The notes below the pieces were generated by a model. That model saw only the letters and a program-made list of their open reading frames with translations, ran no database searches and was not told the DNA's origin. A stretch of DNA of 64,000 nt from assembly GCA_023548195.1 (NCBI GenBank), contig JAJHZJ010000043.1, forward strand, positions 248,001 through 312,000. The letters run 5' to 3'. This document shows, piece after piece, positions 31,850-47,240 of this stretch. Numbering within the stretch: the first letter of the stretch is position 1; every line of letters begins with the position of its first letter. The stretch is from Bettongia penicillata ogilbyi. Lineage: Eukaryota > Chordata > Mammalia > Diprotodontia > Potoroidae. Made by a program: the position numbers and the translations under genes.

Positions 31850-33557
31850 AGCCTGTTATCTCTGCTGCAAGAATGCAAACCTCAGTAACACCTTCACCTG
31901 GTAATTACAGCTTTGATGCGATATGATTACCCAGCAATGAGAGGATTACTCTGGTATAGTGACAGCCAGCCAGTGAGGATCTGTGCATACCTGTGAGCAT
32001 TTGCACATAAATGTTGGACCTTATTGCAAGTTTGGGAACAATCTGATGTCAAGTTGAGAAATGGAAAGAATATGTTGCACGTAGTCAGAAGCAGTCAGAA
32101 TGTGATGTTCTCTCATTACCTGAACCCCAAAGGCATCATATGGCTGATCATATTAATTTGGAATCTCTGAAGAAAGAATTCTGTTATGGTTGAAATATAC
32201 ACATGCTTGTTCTTGCAGAGGATAAGTGTCTTAGAAACAAAATGGAGTGGTTATTGCTTAAGCTGGCACTGACAAAGTTTTAATTCAAACACCTTAGGAC
32301 CGCTGTCTAAAACATTTTTAGAGATGGGAAATGCCACACATTTTTAAAGTTCAGTTTATTACCAGGACTTTTTTTTTAGTACAAACAGATTTTATTTTTA
32401 ATGTAACATTTTATTTTCTTCTATTAGAACAAGTTTTAAACATGTGTTTAAATTTAAAACTCCAAATTCTTACAGTCCTTTCTCTCTCCCCTCCCTGTGA
32501 TAGTAAACAATCTGATAGGGGTTCTACATGTGCAATTCTTATTACAAGGATTTTCTTTTTATTTTAGTGAGCAGAGGCATTTAGAGACAGCATTTTTTTA
32601 AAAAAAGAAATAAGTAATTGTTATCCCAAAAAGTTAACAGGCCAATGGCAGCTAGGTGATGTAGTTGATAGTATACCAGCCCTGAAATTAGGAGAACCTG
32701 AGTTCAAATCTGGCCTTGTAAAGTAGACATTTACTAGCTTTTGAACTTGGACAAGTCACTTGACCCTGATTGCCTCACAAATACTTTTTTTTTAATTAAT
32801 AAGCCAAAAAAAATCTTTTGCAACTTTGGTAAACACCAAAACATTTTATCTTCTTCTACTTGTATCTTGTCTTCTTCATGCGACCTCAAATAATGCAGTA
32901 GAAAAAAAATGATTGAAAGCTATTACTTGGGAGATTGCATTCCACTTATAGATATGAGAGATCATGAAATAATTAAAATAATAAAAAATAATTAAGATAA
33001 TCAAATATTAAAATTATAAATTATATAAATTTATATAAATTATAAAATATAAAAATAAAATAATTAAAATTTAAAAAATTATGTATTTTTGCAGTGTTGT
33101 AATATCCATGATGAAAGCATTGAAAGTAACAACAAGGAAAGTGAAAAGGAAAGATTGAAAGTTGAAACAAATGTGTCTAGTATTGTGGACAGAGCATGAC
33201 CAGTTATGGGATTGAGTTCTTGCCTCAGCCACTGGGATTTTGGTCAAGGGCCTCAGTCATTCTGGACTCATGGCTTGAGTTGTGAATGTGGAAAGAATGC
33301 TCTGCCTCCATTACACATTTTTTGGGAGGAGCCAATGTAATTATATGTGAAGCTCTTTGTAAATTAAATCATCCCTGGGATGTGAGCAAATGGTATTTTG
33401 AAATAGTTGGTTCTGCCCATTTGAAGACTTTTAAAGTTGGAAGATCTTTCTCTTTGCCTGGGGAAAGAACGTAAAGGGGTTTATATTTTGCCAAAGAAAG
33501 GAAGAGGATATAATTATATGTGTCTCTGTGTGTATATTTCTTGCTTGTTCCTTTCAG
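31850..33557 (+). other. duplicated ZNF-unit intron, paralogous to 51950-53018
   Basis: Co-linear similarity with 51950-53018: 'tctctgct[g/a]', 'gaatgcaaac', 'gtgacagccag', 'aagaa[t/c]atgttgcac', 'agaagcagtcaga', 'cagaggata', 'tagtgagcagaggcattta', 'aaagaaataagtaat', 'atgaaag' and a pyrimidine tract before the acceptor. It carries a SINE at 32646-32800 absent from the sister copy, an antisense L1-like scrap around 32370-32540 and an AT-rich stretch at 32960-33080. Confidence 0.75.
32646..32800 (+). mobile_element. MAR1-like SINE
   Basis: 'ggcagctaggtgatgtagtt' start, 'cctgagttcaaatctggcct' box, 'acaagtcacttgaccctga' and an A/T-rich end. Flanked by 'aggccaa'/'aagccaa', a short TSD. It is missing at the equivalent place in the paralogous copy (about 52590), so it inserted after the duplication. 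Confidence 0.85.
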
Positions 33558-34360
<803 letters not shown>

Positions 34361-36787
34361 ACGAGTGTCCTTATCAGCAACAGAAATCATATGATTATCT
34401 CAATAGATGCAGAAAAAGCATTTCACAAAATACAGCACCCATTTCTATTGACAACACTAGGGAATATCAGAATAAATGGAGTCTTCCTTAAATTGAGAGA
34501 TTGCCTCTATCTAAAAATATCAGCAAGCATTTTATGTAGTAGGGGTAAGCTAATAGAATTCCCAGTAAGATCAGGGGAGAAACAAGGATGTTCATTATCA
34601 CCACTGTTATTGAAGTGACTGCTATTCAACATAGTACTAGAAATGTTAACTCTCACAATGAGAGAAGAAAAAGAAATTGAAGGAATCAGAAAAGACAAAG
34701 AAACAAAGCTATTGCTCTTTGCAGATGATATACTCAGAGAATCCTAGAGATGTATGTAAAAATTACTTGAAATCATAAGCAACTTTAGCAAAGTAGCAGA
34801 ATATAAAATAAACACATATAAATCACCAGCATTTCTAGATATTACTAAGAAAGCCTATCTAGCAAGAACTAGAAAGAGAAATTCCATTTAAAGTTACTGT
34901 AGATACTATAAAGTAATTGGGAATCTACCTGCCAAAATAAATCAAGGAACTATCTGAACACAATTACAAAACATTTTTCACACAAATAAAGTCAAATGTA
35001 AATAACTTGAAAAAATATCAGTTGCTCATGGATAGGCTGAGCTCATATAATATAAACAGTTCTACCTAAATTAAACTACTTATTCAGTGCCCTACCAATC
35101 AAACTACCAAAAAATTATTTTGTAGGGCTGGAAAAAAATAACAAGATTCATCTGAAAGAACAAAAGATCCAGAATATCAAGGGATTTAATGAAGAGAAAT
35201 GCAAGGCAAGATTATCTACCTGTACCATATCTTAAATTGTATTATAAAGCAGCAATCATCAAAACTATTTGGTACTGGCTAAGAAAAAGAGTCGTGGATC
35301 AGTGGAATAGATTAGTTACACAAGACCCAACAGTCAATAACTATGGCAATCTTCTATTTGATAAATCTATTATCTCCAGTTTCTGGGAAAATTATGCAAC
35401 TATTTAACAAAAAAAAACTGCTGGGAAAACTGGAAAAAGAATATGGCAGAAACTAGGCATAGACCAACATTTTATACCCTACACCAAGATAAAGTCAAAA
35501 TGGATATATGATTTAGATATAAAGACTGATTCTATGAGCAAATGGGGAGAGCAAAGAATAGTTTACCTTTCAGATCTGTGGAGAGGAGGAAAATTTATGA
35601 CCAGACAAGAAAATGTGAAGTGGATGATTTTGATTACACCAAATTGAAAAGTTTGTGCACAAAGTCCATGCAACCAAGATTAGGAGGGAAGCAGAATGCT
35701 GGGAAACAATTTTTATAACCAGTATCTCTGATAAATGCATCATTTCTGAAATTTATAAGGAACTAAGTTGAATTTATAAGAATACAAGTCACTCCCCAGT
35801 TGATAAGCAGTCAAAGGATATGAACATGCAGTTTTCAGAGGAAGAAATTAGTTATCTATGGTCATATGAAAAATGCTATAAATCACTATTAACAAGAGAA
35901 ATACAAATCAAAATGACTCTGAGGTACATCACACCAAACAGTTTGACTAACATAAAAAACAGGAAAATAATAAATATTGGAGAAGATGTGGGAAAATTGG
36001 AACACTCATGCATTGTTAGTGGAGAGGTGAACCGAACCAACAATTCTGGAGAGCGATTTGGGACTATGCCCTAAGGGCTATACAATTCTGCATGCCCTTT
36101 GACCCAGTGGCACCACTTCTATGACTTTATCCCAGAGAGTCATAAAAATGGGAAAAGGACCCACATGTCCAAAATTATTTATAGCAGCCCTTTTTGTGAT
36201 GGCAGAAAATTGGAAATTGAGGGGATGTCCATGAATTGGCAAATGGCTGCACAAGTTGTGGTATATGAATATAATGTAATACTATTGTGCTATAAGTAAA
36301 GATGAGCAGGCAGACCAGAAAAGTGTGGAAAATCTTATATGAACTGATGCTGAGAGAGGTGAGCAGAACCAGGAGCAAGTTGTACATATCAACAGCCACA
36401 TTACGGGATAACTGACCTTTTCAGACTTAGCTCTTCTCAGCAATGCAAGGATCTAAGACAACTCCAAAAGTCTTATGATGGCAAATTCTATCCACATCCA
36501 GGAAAGATCTTTGGAGTCTGAATGCTGATGGAATCACAGTATTTGCTTTCCTTATTTTTGTTGTTTTCTTTCTTCTTTCTCATAGCTCCTCCCATTAGGG
36601 CTAATTCTTCTTTACATCATGAATAATGTGAAAACATGTTTAATATGAATGTATAAGTAGAGCCTATATTAGATTGCATGTTGTGTTGGGGAGGAGGGAA
36701 GAAAAAATGGGGGAGAAATTTCAAAACTCAAAATCTTATAGAAGTGGATGTTAAAAATTAAAAATAATTAAATTAGAAATTTTTTAA
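34361..36787 (+). mobile_element. L1, 5'-truncated, inserted in the zinc-finger exon
   Basis: About 2.4 kb. The ORF2 reverse-transcriptase domain has 'ISIDAEKAFHKIQHPF' near 34400, 'GEKQGCSLSPLL' near 34580 and 'LLFADDIL' (the catalytic F-A-D-D) near 34710-34735. The C-terminal region and 3' UTR follow, with the 'ggggatgtccatgaattggc' landmark (36221), ending in an A/T-rich tail at about 36787. A stop at 34618 and others break ORF2. Zinc-finger sequence lies on both sides. Confidence 0.88.
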
Positions 36788-36990
36788 GGTATGGTTAAGC
36801 AAAATTTGAAAAAAAAACCTTATGAATATGGTAAAAGTGCAAAGGCTTTTATACGGAAGTACAATCTTATTGACTGGTTTAAGACTGGAGAGGTACAACA
36901 AGGCTTTTTATGGCCACCTTATTTATTCCACATATACAGAGTACATCAGGTTAAATGCTGGTCTGGACAAATCAAAGGACAGAATTAAGA
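36788..36990 (+). pseudogene. C2H2 zinc-finger exon remnant (part 2)
   Basis: After the L1 tail, 'KPYEYGKSAKAFIRKYNLI' followed by 'KTGE' is a decayed C2H2 finger with its linker: both zinc-binding Cys and the His positions are changed (Tyr, Ser and Asp/Trp instead). It continues the array that stops at 34360. A MAR1 SINE follows at 37019. Confidence 0.7.
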
Positions 36991-37018
36991 GTGCTGGGAG
37001 AAAAGTTACCAATGTCAG

Positions 37019-37136
37019 AGGTAGTTAGGTGGTATAGTTCATAGGTGGCCCTGAAATCGAGAGGACTTCAGTTCATATGTGACCTCAGACACCTCCTGTA
37101 TGAACATGGGTCAGTCACTTGACCCTAACTGGCTTA
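37019..37136 (+). mobile_element. MAR1-like SINE, 3'-truncated
   Basis: 'gtagttaggtggtatagttc', 'cttcagttcatatgtgacct' and 'gtcagtcacttgaccctaac' follow the MAR1 order. It is cut by the processed pseudogene that begins shortly after. Confidence 0.75.
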
Positions 37137-37159
37137 ATACCCACAAGAATTTTGGCAGA

Positions 37160-39885
<2,726 letters not shown>

Positions 39886-40778
39886 TCTCTATCATGTTTT
39901 ACTCAAATTCCATACTCCAAACAAGCATGGGTGGGATTTCTTGATGCTTTGGAAAGTCCCTCAAGTTATTTTTGTACTTTTGGACCATTTTATCTTCTCC
40001 AACCCACATGTGAGATCCCCTTATGAACACTTAGGGGAGATGCCCCATGCTTCACCCAATTTGTAACACCTCTCGCACAAGTCCTTTTTGGCTCTCAAGA
40101 GCAACATCTATCAACCTATGAGATGTTGTATTTTCCCATGCCTCTTTTGTATATCTGGGTATGAAAAACTATAAAACAAGATATTGGAAGAAGGGGCTGT
40201 CTCAGATCATGAGGAAGATCTGAGGTCCACTTCATTAGAGAGAACCATGTACTCTTTAATAAGGTGCCATTGACTCAGACCTCTGCCTCAGTCTCTTTCA
40301 TTGTAGTTGGACAATTTTAATCCCAACATTACCTTTACAAAGTCAAACATGATCATTATCCTAATGGAAAAACACACATTGCTTTAAACAATATCCCATT
40401 ATAATTTAGTTTAGGACAAAATCAGTCCCATCAACTTTGGATTTGCAGTTGTGAAAGCTCCTCTGAGATGAATTTAGTAACCATAGATGGACAGGTGCAC
40501 TGGACACAGAGTGAGCCTGCTTGCTGAAAGGTGCCACTCAGGAGCCTGCAGTGAGCCAGTCTTGCTCACTCCCAAGTGCCTTTGCTGGTGTTCTCTGGCT
40601 GACCTTGCTGAACAACTATTCCTGCAAAACATCCTCCTTCTGTGCCCCACCTCTTCCTGGGAATGAATGTCCACTCTTTATGGTGACCCCTCTCCAAACC
40701 TTCCCTTTGTGCCTGTCAAGCATAAAATGTTCCTGCCTCTGCTTGGCTGGGGGCTCTTTGGAAATGCAATGATAACGA
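39886..40778 (+). repeat. tRNA-Leu ERV LTR, 5' part (plus copy)
   Basis: Reverse-complement match to 11988-11090 ('gggtgggatt', 'tttggaaagtccc', 'acttaggggaaataccccat'/'acttaggggagatgccccat', 'ctgagaggcaggctc'-type region). It begins directly at the PABPC1 poly-A and is interrupted at about 40778 by SINE and RTE insertions. The LTR resumes at about 45085. Confidence 0.75.
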
Positions 40779-40781
40779 GTT

Positions 40782-41050
40782 TGTTGTTGTTATGGTGCTT
40801 TTCCTGCATTTTGAAGAGGACCATGATATCAAGAAGATGACATGACTTGCAATTGACTTTGATTTCAGCGAGGGAGGGCTGTGCAACGTCATTAACCTCA
40901 CTTTCTTCTCCTGTGCCATCTGGATCCAATGATCTGATACTCATCAGAATGTCTGGAGATGGCCCAGGATGCAACGTGAGACACTGACCCTTTCAGGCTA
41001 AGGTGTTATAACATTCTCATTTTGAGTGAGATACACCCATTCAATGAATA
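40782..41050 (+). mobile_element. RTE-associated SINE
   Basis: Same family as 49785-50045 and 51248-51575: 'gaagaggaccatgatatcaa', 'gagggagggctgtgcaac', 'ctggagatggcccaggatgc'. Its first 40 bp or so are the reverse complement of the RTE 3' end. It sits against the RTE 3' end at 41056. Confidence 0.75.
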
Positions 41051-41055
41051 GGCTT

Positions 41056-44000
41056 TTTTAAGTTGGTTGGTTGTCCTCCATTCTCAAAGAGAACTAAAAT
41101 GACATCACCATGATAAAGTAAAATTCCAAGGTGTCTGACTGTGATTGATCAGACCAATACAAGCTCCAAATGTTCTACCTCAGATTGGGTACAGGTAGAA
41201 TATTTGGGGTGGTTACTCTAAATTTAGACATCCTACATTTACTTTGTGCTGTCTCAATTCTGCTTTGCTCATAGAGAACAGAACCCTTTCTGATGTGGGC
41301 ACACCATGCTGAGAGGTCCTGTGTCAGTGTCTCCCATGTCCCAGAGTCAAATCCAAAGTTCTTGAGAGAGACCTGGAGAGTGTCCTTCTATTGCTTCTTC
41401 TGACCACTATGTTGCCTTCCCATGTGAGTTCTCCATAAAATAGTCTTTTTAACAAGCATACATTTTGTATTCCAACAATGTGGCCAGCCCATTGGAGTTA
41501 CACTTTCTGAAGCATAGTTTGAATGCTTGGCAGTTCAGTTAGAGCAAGGACTTCAGTGTCTGGTATCTTATCCTGCCAGGTGATCATTAGAATATTCCTA
41601 AGACATTTAAAATGGAAGCGATTCAGTTTCCTGGCATGGTGCTGGAAGACAGTCCATGTTTCACAGGCATGCAGCAATGAGGTCAGCACAACGGCTCTGT
41701 AGACATTCGGTTTAATACCTCTTCTCGCCCAAATTTCCCTATAGAGCCTCCCAAACACTGAGCTAGCTCTGGCAATGCATGCATGAACCTCAATGTCAAT
41801 GTGTACATCCCTGCAAAGTACACTACCAAGGAAAATGAACTTATCCACAGCATTCAAAATTTTGCCATTTGTTGTAACCAATGATTCTACATGTGGATGA
41901 TGTAGTGGTGGCTGATGAAGCACCCCTGTTTTCTTGGTGTTAATTATTAGGTCAAAATTAGCACAGGCAGCAGAGAATTGATCCATACTTTGTTGCATCT
42001 CAGCTTCAGAGGCTGCATTGAATGCACAATCATCTACAAACAGAAAATCATGCACCAACACTCCCTTCACTTTGGTCTTGGCTTGTAGCCTTTTCAAATT
42101 GAAGAACTTCCTGTCAGTAATGTAGTTGACCTTGATGCCATGTTCATACTCATTGAAAGCATTTGACAACATGGCTGAAAACAACATACTAGAAATCATG
42201 GGAGTAAGCACACAACCCTGTTTCACTCTATTGGTGACTGGGAAGGCACGAGAGCATTGTCCACTATCCCAATTCTGGCAAACATGCCATAATGCAATTG
42301 ATGTACAATATTGATGAACTTTTCTGGGCAACCAAATTTTGACAGAACTTTCCATAAACCCTCATGATTAACAGTGTCAAAGGCTTGGTCAGATCTGCAA
42401 ACGTTGTGTACAGACCTCTGTTCTGCTCCTGGCATTTCCCCTGGAGGTGTCAGGCAACAAACACCATATCGACTGCTCAGCCCTTTCTGAAGTCACACTG
42501 GCTCTCAGGTACATGACCATCTTCCAGGTGAAGGATCAGCCTATTAAGCAGGACTCTAGCAAGAATTTTGCCAGCAATGATTAAGAGAGAGACCTGCCTT
42601 GAGATTGTTGCAGGATAATCTATTCCCTTTACCCTTATAGAGAAGGACAGTGGGGGATAATCTTCTCTTGCCATATAACCTGGAAAATTTCAGTCAGCTT
42701 TTGTGTGGGCAATGGTCCCCGTACCTTGTAAATCTCACCTGGAATAGAATCAGCACCAGGTGCTTTACCACATGAAAGGAACCTAATGGCCCTCAAAACC
42801 TCTTCTTCAGCTGGAAGTTCAGCTAAGGAGAGATTGATTTCAATCTGAGTGGCCTCAGCATTGATTGATGATGGTCTGTTGAGAACACTATGGAAGTGCT
42901 CAGCCTATCTCTCTAGGATCATGTGCTTATCACTAATCAATGTGGTTCCATCAACACTGAGTAGTTGTGATGCACCATAGGTTTTTAGTTCATAACTAGC
43001 TTTCAGGAAAACATAAAAGTGCTTTGGATTGTTACTATCAGCATAAAACTGAATTTCATCTGCCTTCTTACTGAGCCAGGAGTCCTGCATCTCTCTAAGC
43101 TTTGCTTGTACTTTGCTTTTGTTAGATGAACTATCCTGCTGGTAAATCCTGTGGAGTTCTTGTTTTTCATTTAGCAGCTTCTAAATTTCTGCATCATTTT
43201 TATCAAACCAGTCTTGGTGTTTGTGAGTGTTCTGACCCAGATTTGGTGCTGTACACCAAATCTCCGAATGCTGCCCACTCCTTTTCTGCTCCACTGTTGC
43301 GAACTGTGTATTGTTTCAATTCTCCCTCCAGGTCAACAACAAACTGTTCATGCTCAGAGAAGAGCTCTAATTTGTTTGCATTAGTTCTTCTGTTAGTCAT
43401 TTTGCTTTGTGGGCAACACTTTCAATGAATGTGAATGTTTAGCTTGGAAAGGATAAGTCTATGATCAGTCCAGCACTCTGCACAAGTCACTGTCATATCT
43501 TGTCTGTCTCTTCTCCTTATAATCACAAAGTCTGTTAGATGCCAGTGTTTGCTGCGAGGGTGCATCCATGAAGTTTTATTGCATTTAGGGAAAGGGAAAA
43601 CACTGTTGGTGATGAGAAGGTCATGTGATGCACAAGTCTTCAGCAGTAAATGACCATTGCTGTTGCTATTTCCAACTCCATTCCTCCCTAGGACTCCCTG
43701 TCAAGTCTGGAAGTCTAAGCCTACTCTAGCATTAAAGTCACCCAGAATTATAAGCTTGTCCTCTTTTGGCACATTGATGATAAGGGTCTCTGGGTCTTCA
43801 TAAAATTTGTCTTTGACTTCAACAGGGTTTATCATGGTGGGAGCATAGGCAATGATGATGGTGGCATGGCTTTTTCCTGTGAGTGGCACTCTCATTGTAA
43901 TGAGCCTGTCATTCACTCCTTTTGGCGGGCATGCCAGCTTGGTGATTAGATTGGTTTTGATTGCAAAATCCACACCAGTTTCACGGCACTCCCCTTCCCT

Positions 44001-44555
44001 TCACTGAGCCCACTCCAGGAAATGGTGTATCCAGCTCCAACTTCAGTAAATTGGCCTTCATTTGCCAGCCTTGTTTCACTCAGGGCTGCTATTTGGATGC
44101 AATACCTGTTGGATTCTCTTGCAACAAAAGCAGTTCTTTTGGGTCTACTGGATTTTGTGTTATCTATTAGTGTGCACATGTTCCATGTGAATGGTGAGTG
44201 GAATCATTTTTCAGATGTTTTTGTACATTTTGTACACTTTTTTGTGTGTTTCGACCACATAGTGCAATTCCCTGCCTGCTGTAGTAATAAGCCCAAGGTT
44301 GGGTAAGAAGACAATGTTTAGTACACCTTTTCTAGCCCCCTTCCTCACATCAAGAGGTGAGCAGTGCAATCCTTAAAAGGCTGCTCAGACACCCAGGGGG
44401 CTGCCAAGTCCCACTACTGCTTCCAGTGAGAAACGACCCTATGGCCTGGGCCACTTGTATGCAGGTCATGATTCCAGCTCCCAGTGTATTTGCACCTGCT
44501 GCTTCATCATTTGCATGTCACCACAAGACTTTGAGGCATAATAGTAAAATGGTAA
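41056..44555 (-). mobile_element. RTE LINE, near full length, broken ORF
   Basis: About 3.5 kb on the minus strand. A 5' UTR to about 44190 is followed by an APE-type endonuclease (44179-43701), with 'ALSETRLANEG' and, after a frameshift, 'LIILGDFNARVG', the endonuclease G-D-F-N motif. The RT follows. The longest open part, 42355-41498 (285 codons), has 'GCVLTPMISSMLFS', 'FLFVDDCAF' (RT motif C, F-V-D-D) and the C-terminal thumb-like region. The 3' end is 'gatgtcattttagttctctt'. Frameshifts and stops at several points make it inactive. RTE encodes its own endonuclease/RT for target-primed retrotransposition. It lies inside an ERV LTR. Confidence 0.88.
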
Positions 44556-45028
44556 GGGTGATGTCTTTTAATTCTTGCATAAATTGAATTTAAATGAGGC
44601 AGAGTTGCGCAAAGTTGTCAGCCTCACTCTCTCCCCCAGAGGCATCATAATCTGGGGCAGGACAGAGGCAAGTCAACTGGCGATGGCTCAGGATGCTGTG
44701 GACTACCTTGGCATCTTCAATGTCTAACCAAGCTCTAAACGATCCACATAACCTGCTTCAGCTGCCTTCATGGCTGTTGGAACAAATTATTCTCATCCAC
44801 CTATTCCACTAGAGAAAGTCTTCACATGCTTGGGGTGACACCCCTCTAACTCACCAATGCGTTTGAGTTACCCTCAGCCTGGTTTGGCCTGTCTGACAAA
44901 ACAGTTTACCGGGCTGTGGTCACTGCTTATGCCTCAGCTTCTTGAAGCCACAGGTGAGAGTTGTGGCTCAGGGCTTCTTTAAGTAATTGCTCAAGGGATG
45001 GCCCCTTTAATCAAAAAAAAAAAAAATT
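44556..45028 (+). mobile_element. RTE-associated SINE, long form, with A-tail
   Basis: Contains the SINE body ('aatgaggcagagttgcgcaa', 'gatggctcaggatgctg') and ends 'caagggatggcccctttaat' followed by a 14-base A-run at 45013-45026. The same ending, with one change, closes the copy at 51248-51575. Confidence 0.7.
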
Positions 45029-45084
45029 AAACTGGAAGACGACCCTCAGGATTCCTGGATAAAAGAGAAACAATTACTAATTAA

Positions 45085-45736
45085 TAATAAATAGATGATG
45101 AATTTACTAAACAAGGGGATGTGCTTGAGCTCCCTCCTTATGCGGGAGAGGCAGAAACAATCTGGTAATCAAAATCAGTCTATCAGGAGATGGAATGAGT
45201 GCTTCTCAAGTGGTATCCAGTGGGTGAGCCCACTTGATAACAACAAGAACAGAGGTGTTTATATTTTACTTTAAGACTGGCAAAATGCAATTATTATCTC
45301 AGAACCCTTCCACTGTGCCAACAACCACAGGGCTGGTTCAAATTGATCCATACTGCCCCCAAATGGACAGAGCTTGCACAAACATCCTGGTCCTGGGTAC
45401 TCTAATTCATCTTCTTCTCCTGACTTTTTTTGTTGTAAAACCATAGTGAGCACTCCGTGAGCCCCCAATCTGAGGAACCCCCAGACCAGGTTCTCTTCTT
45501 CTCTGAGTACGTGCATGTCTTGTACTTACCCAATACATGCTTCTGGTTTTACTCTTGAAGCATGCCTCCATTCCCTCTGGTCCATGGACAGGTCCCTCAA
45601 TTACTTATTCTGTCACAATTAATCAGCTTCTTTGCACTTTGTATTCATGTCTTATTTTCCTCCTGATAAAACTTTTCTGCTTTCAATTCATCTTGGAATC
45701 TTCTGCATTTTGAGGGTGGGGCTTTGCCCAATTAAC
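45085..45736 (+). repeat. tRNA-Leu ERV LTR, 3' part (plus copy)
   Basis: Reverse-complement match to 11090-10482: 'cttgagctccct', 'gagaggcagaaa', 'gatccatactgcc', 'acatgca', 'gataaaacttttctgctttc' (poly-A signal region, here mutated from aataaaa), ending about 'attaaca'. Confidence 0.75.
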
Positions 45737-45741
45737 ATTAA

Positions 45742-45759
45742 TGGTATCAGACATGAGAT
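45742..45759 (+). promoter_or_regulatory. decayed tRNA-Leu primer-binding site
   Basis: 'tggtatcagacatgagat' differs from the intact site in the minus copy (10458-10475) at three or four positions. It is placed a few bases after the LTR end. Confidence 0.65.
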
Positions 45760-46749
45760 TCATTATGGTGAAGAGCTTCTTCACGACCCTGGGAGGGGTC
45801 ATCCAGGTGTTTTGGTACCAGCTTCAACTTTTTGATGTTCAGCTTTCCATCTCCCCCTTGGGGACGCAAATGCCTCCCTGCTTGAATCCCAAACTCCTGT
45901 CTCTTTCAGTTAAGATCATTTATTAGGAGGAAAAAAGGTGCCAGAGCAGATAAAAGTCTGGCAAGGGAAATGTTGATCAGTGACTAAGGGTTCATGGGGT
46001 TGTGACCACAAAGTGGAGACATATTTGTGGGCTCCCCAGAGCAGACACCCTGTGAGAGGGGACCTGGTGAAAACCTGCAAGTAGAGACAGATGAGTCCCA
46101 GGGTTTACAGGTTAATCCAGGTTAGGAACTGATTGAAGCCCCAGTTTTTAATTTATATAGTCCACATTACTTGGTAAAGAGTCAAATTCCAGAATAAAAT
46201 AAGATCTTCGCCAAATTCCCAAAGGGAACCATACTTCTCAAGGTATCCCCCCAAGGGGACTATAGTTGGCCATATGTCTATATTATGGGTCCCAAACCTG
46301 CATTTCTAATTGGTAGAAATTGACCCAAGATGACCCCCAGCACTTATGTGAGGTTTCTTTGGTCATAATAAAGTAAATTACCTTAAGAAATGTCTTGATG
46401 AAGCCAAGAAGATGGGATGTTTTTAATAAATGGTCACTCAAAACCACTAAAGTAGAGGCCTCTTGTAATTTGGATTCCTTTAAGGAAACCATCAATAGAA
46501 TAAAAAGAATGGGGAAAGGGCAGAAGACAATATCAGCAACATCCACAATGCTCAATTAAAACAGGAAATCAAATATTTGCATGCATGTTAGATCACATCG
46601 CCCAGTCCTAAAAAGATTTCTCTTCCCCTCCCCAAAGAAAGCCCACTCCCTCTGGATGAGATCAGGAAAGGAGAGAGGAAAGGAGGGAGCTCTGAGGCTT
46701 TGGTTCCTATGCCCCAGCTTCTCTTTAAGATAAATAACCAAGACCAGGA
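45760..46749 (+). other. ERV leader, shared with minus copy 9600-10457
   Basis: Reverse-complement similarity to the minus-strand ERV leader: 'ggtgaagagcttctt', 'tggtaccagctt', 'cctgtctcttt', 'ccttggg[a/g]'-type runs, and 'aagtaaattaccttaa' near 46370. No open frame. This is the region between primer site and gag. Confidence 0.65.
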
Positions 46750-47240
46750 GGGATAAGGACACCAAAATGCCTTACTCTTTTACACACTGGACCCAAGCTG
46801 AACTCTGGGCTATGACCAAGGAGTTTCCAAAAGGCTGTGAAGAACTGAGCAGTTTGATAGGGGAATTCCAACTCACTTGATCTACTTATAAGTCCAAGCT
46901 TTCTGATATATATCCATTGATACAAGCTCTGGTGAGTCCTGAGGAGGCAGAAAAGTGGTACAGAATTACTGGTCATATACATCCCCTGGAAGGTTTTTTA
47001 AGCCCCTGCCTAATAAGGAAAACCTTGACAAGGTAGAAAAAGTTGGCCAAAGCCTTATGGAAGCTATTCCTAAAGCATTCCCAAGAGGGACTGGGCCTCT
47101 TATGTGGGTTATAGAGTAGGATCACTTCCAGAGTGGAATAAAATATAAAATGCAAATTGGAATACAATCAAATATACAACACCAAATCAGTATCTACTTT
47201 TTCACTGTATTACTGGCCCATTGTATCTTTAAACTAAATT
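46750..47240 (+). pseudogene. retroviral gag capsid-like remnant
   Basis: One frame starting near 46780 reads 'FTHWTQAELWAMTKEFPKG', 'CEELSSLIGEF', a stop, then 'YKSKLSDIYPLIQALVSPEE' followed by 'AEKWYRITG'. This is the capsid N-terminal pattern of gamma/ERV1-type gag: a 'W-T-x-x-E-L' start, a helical 'Y...DI..L...L' stretch and 'A..W' . Stops at about 46877, 47035 and 47113 break it. Its place after LTR, primer site and leader of the same strand supports the call. It is missed by ORF scanning because of the stops. Confidence 0.65.

Noticed and set aside
41498..42355. A host reverse-transcriptase-like gene (285 codons)
   Set aside because: It is the open remainder of the RTE RT domain, flanked by frameshifts and by the rest of the same element.
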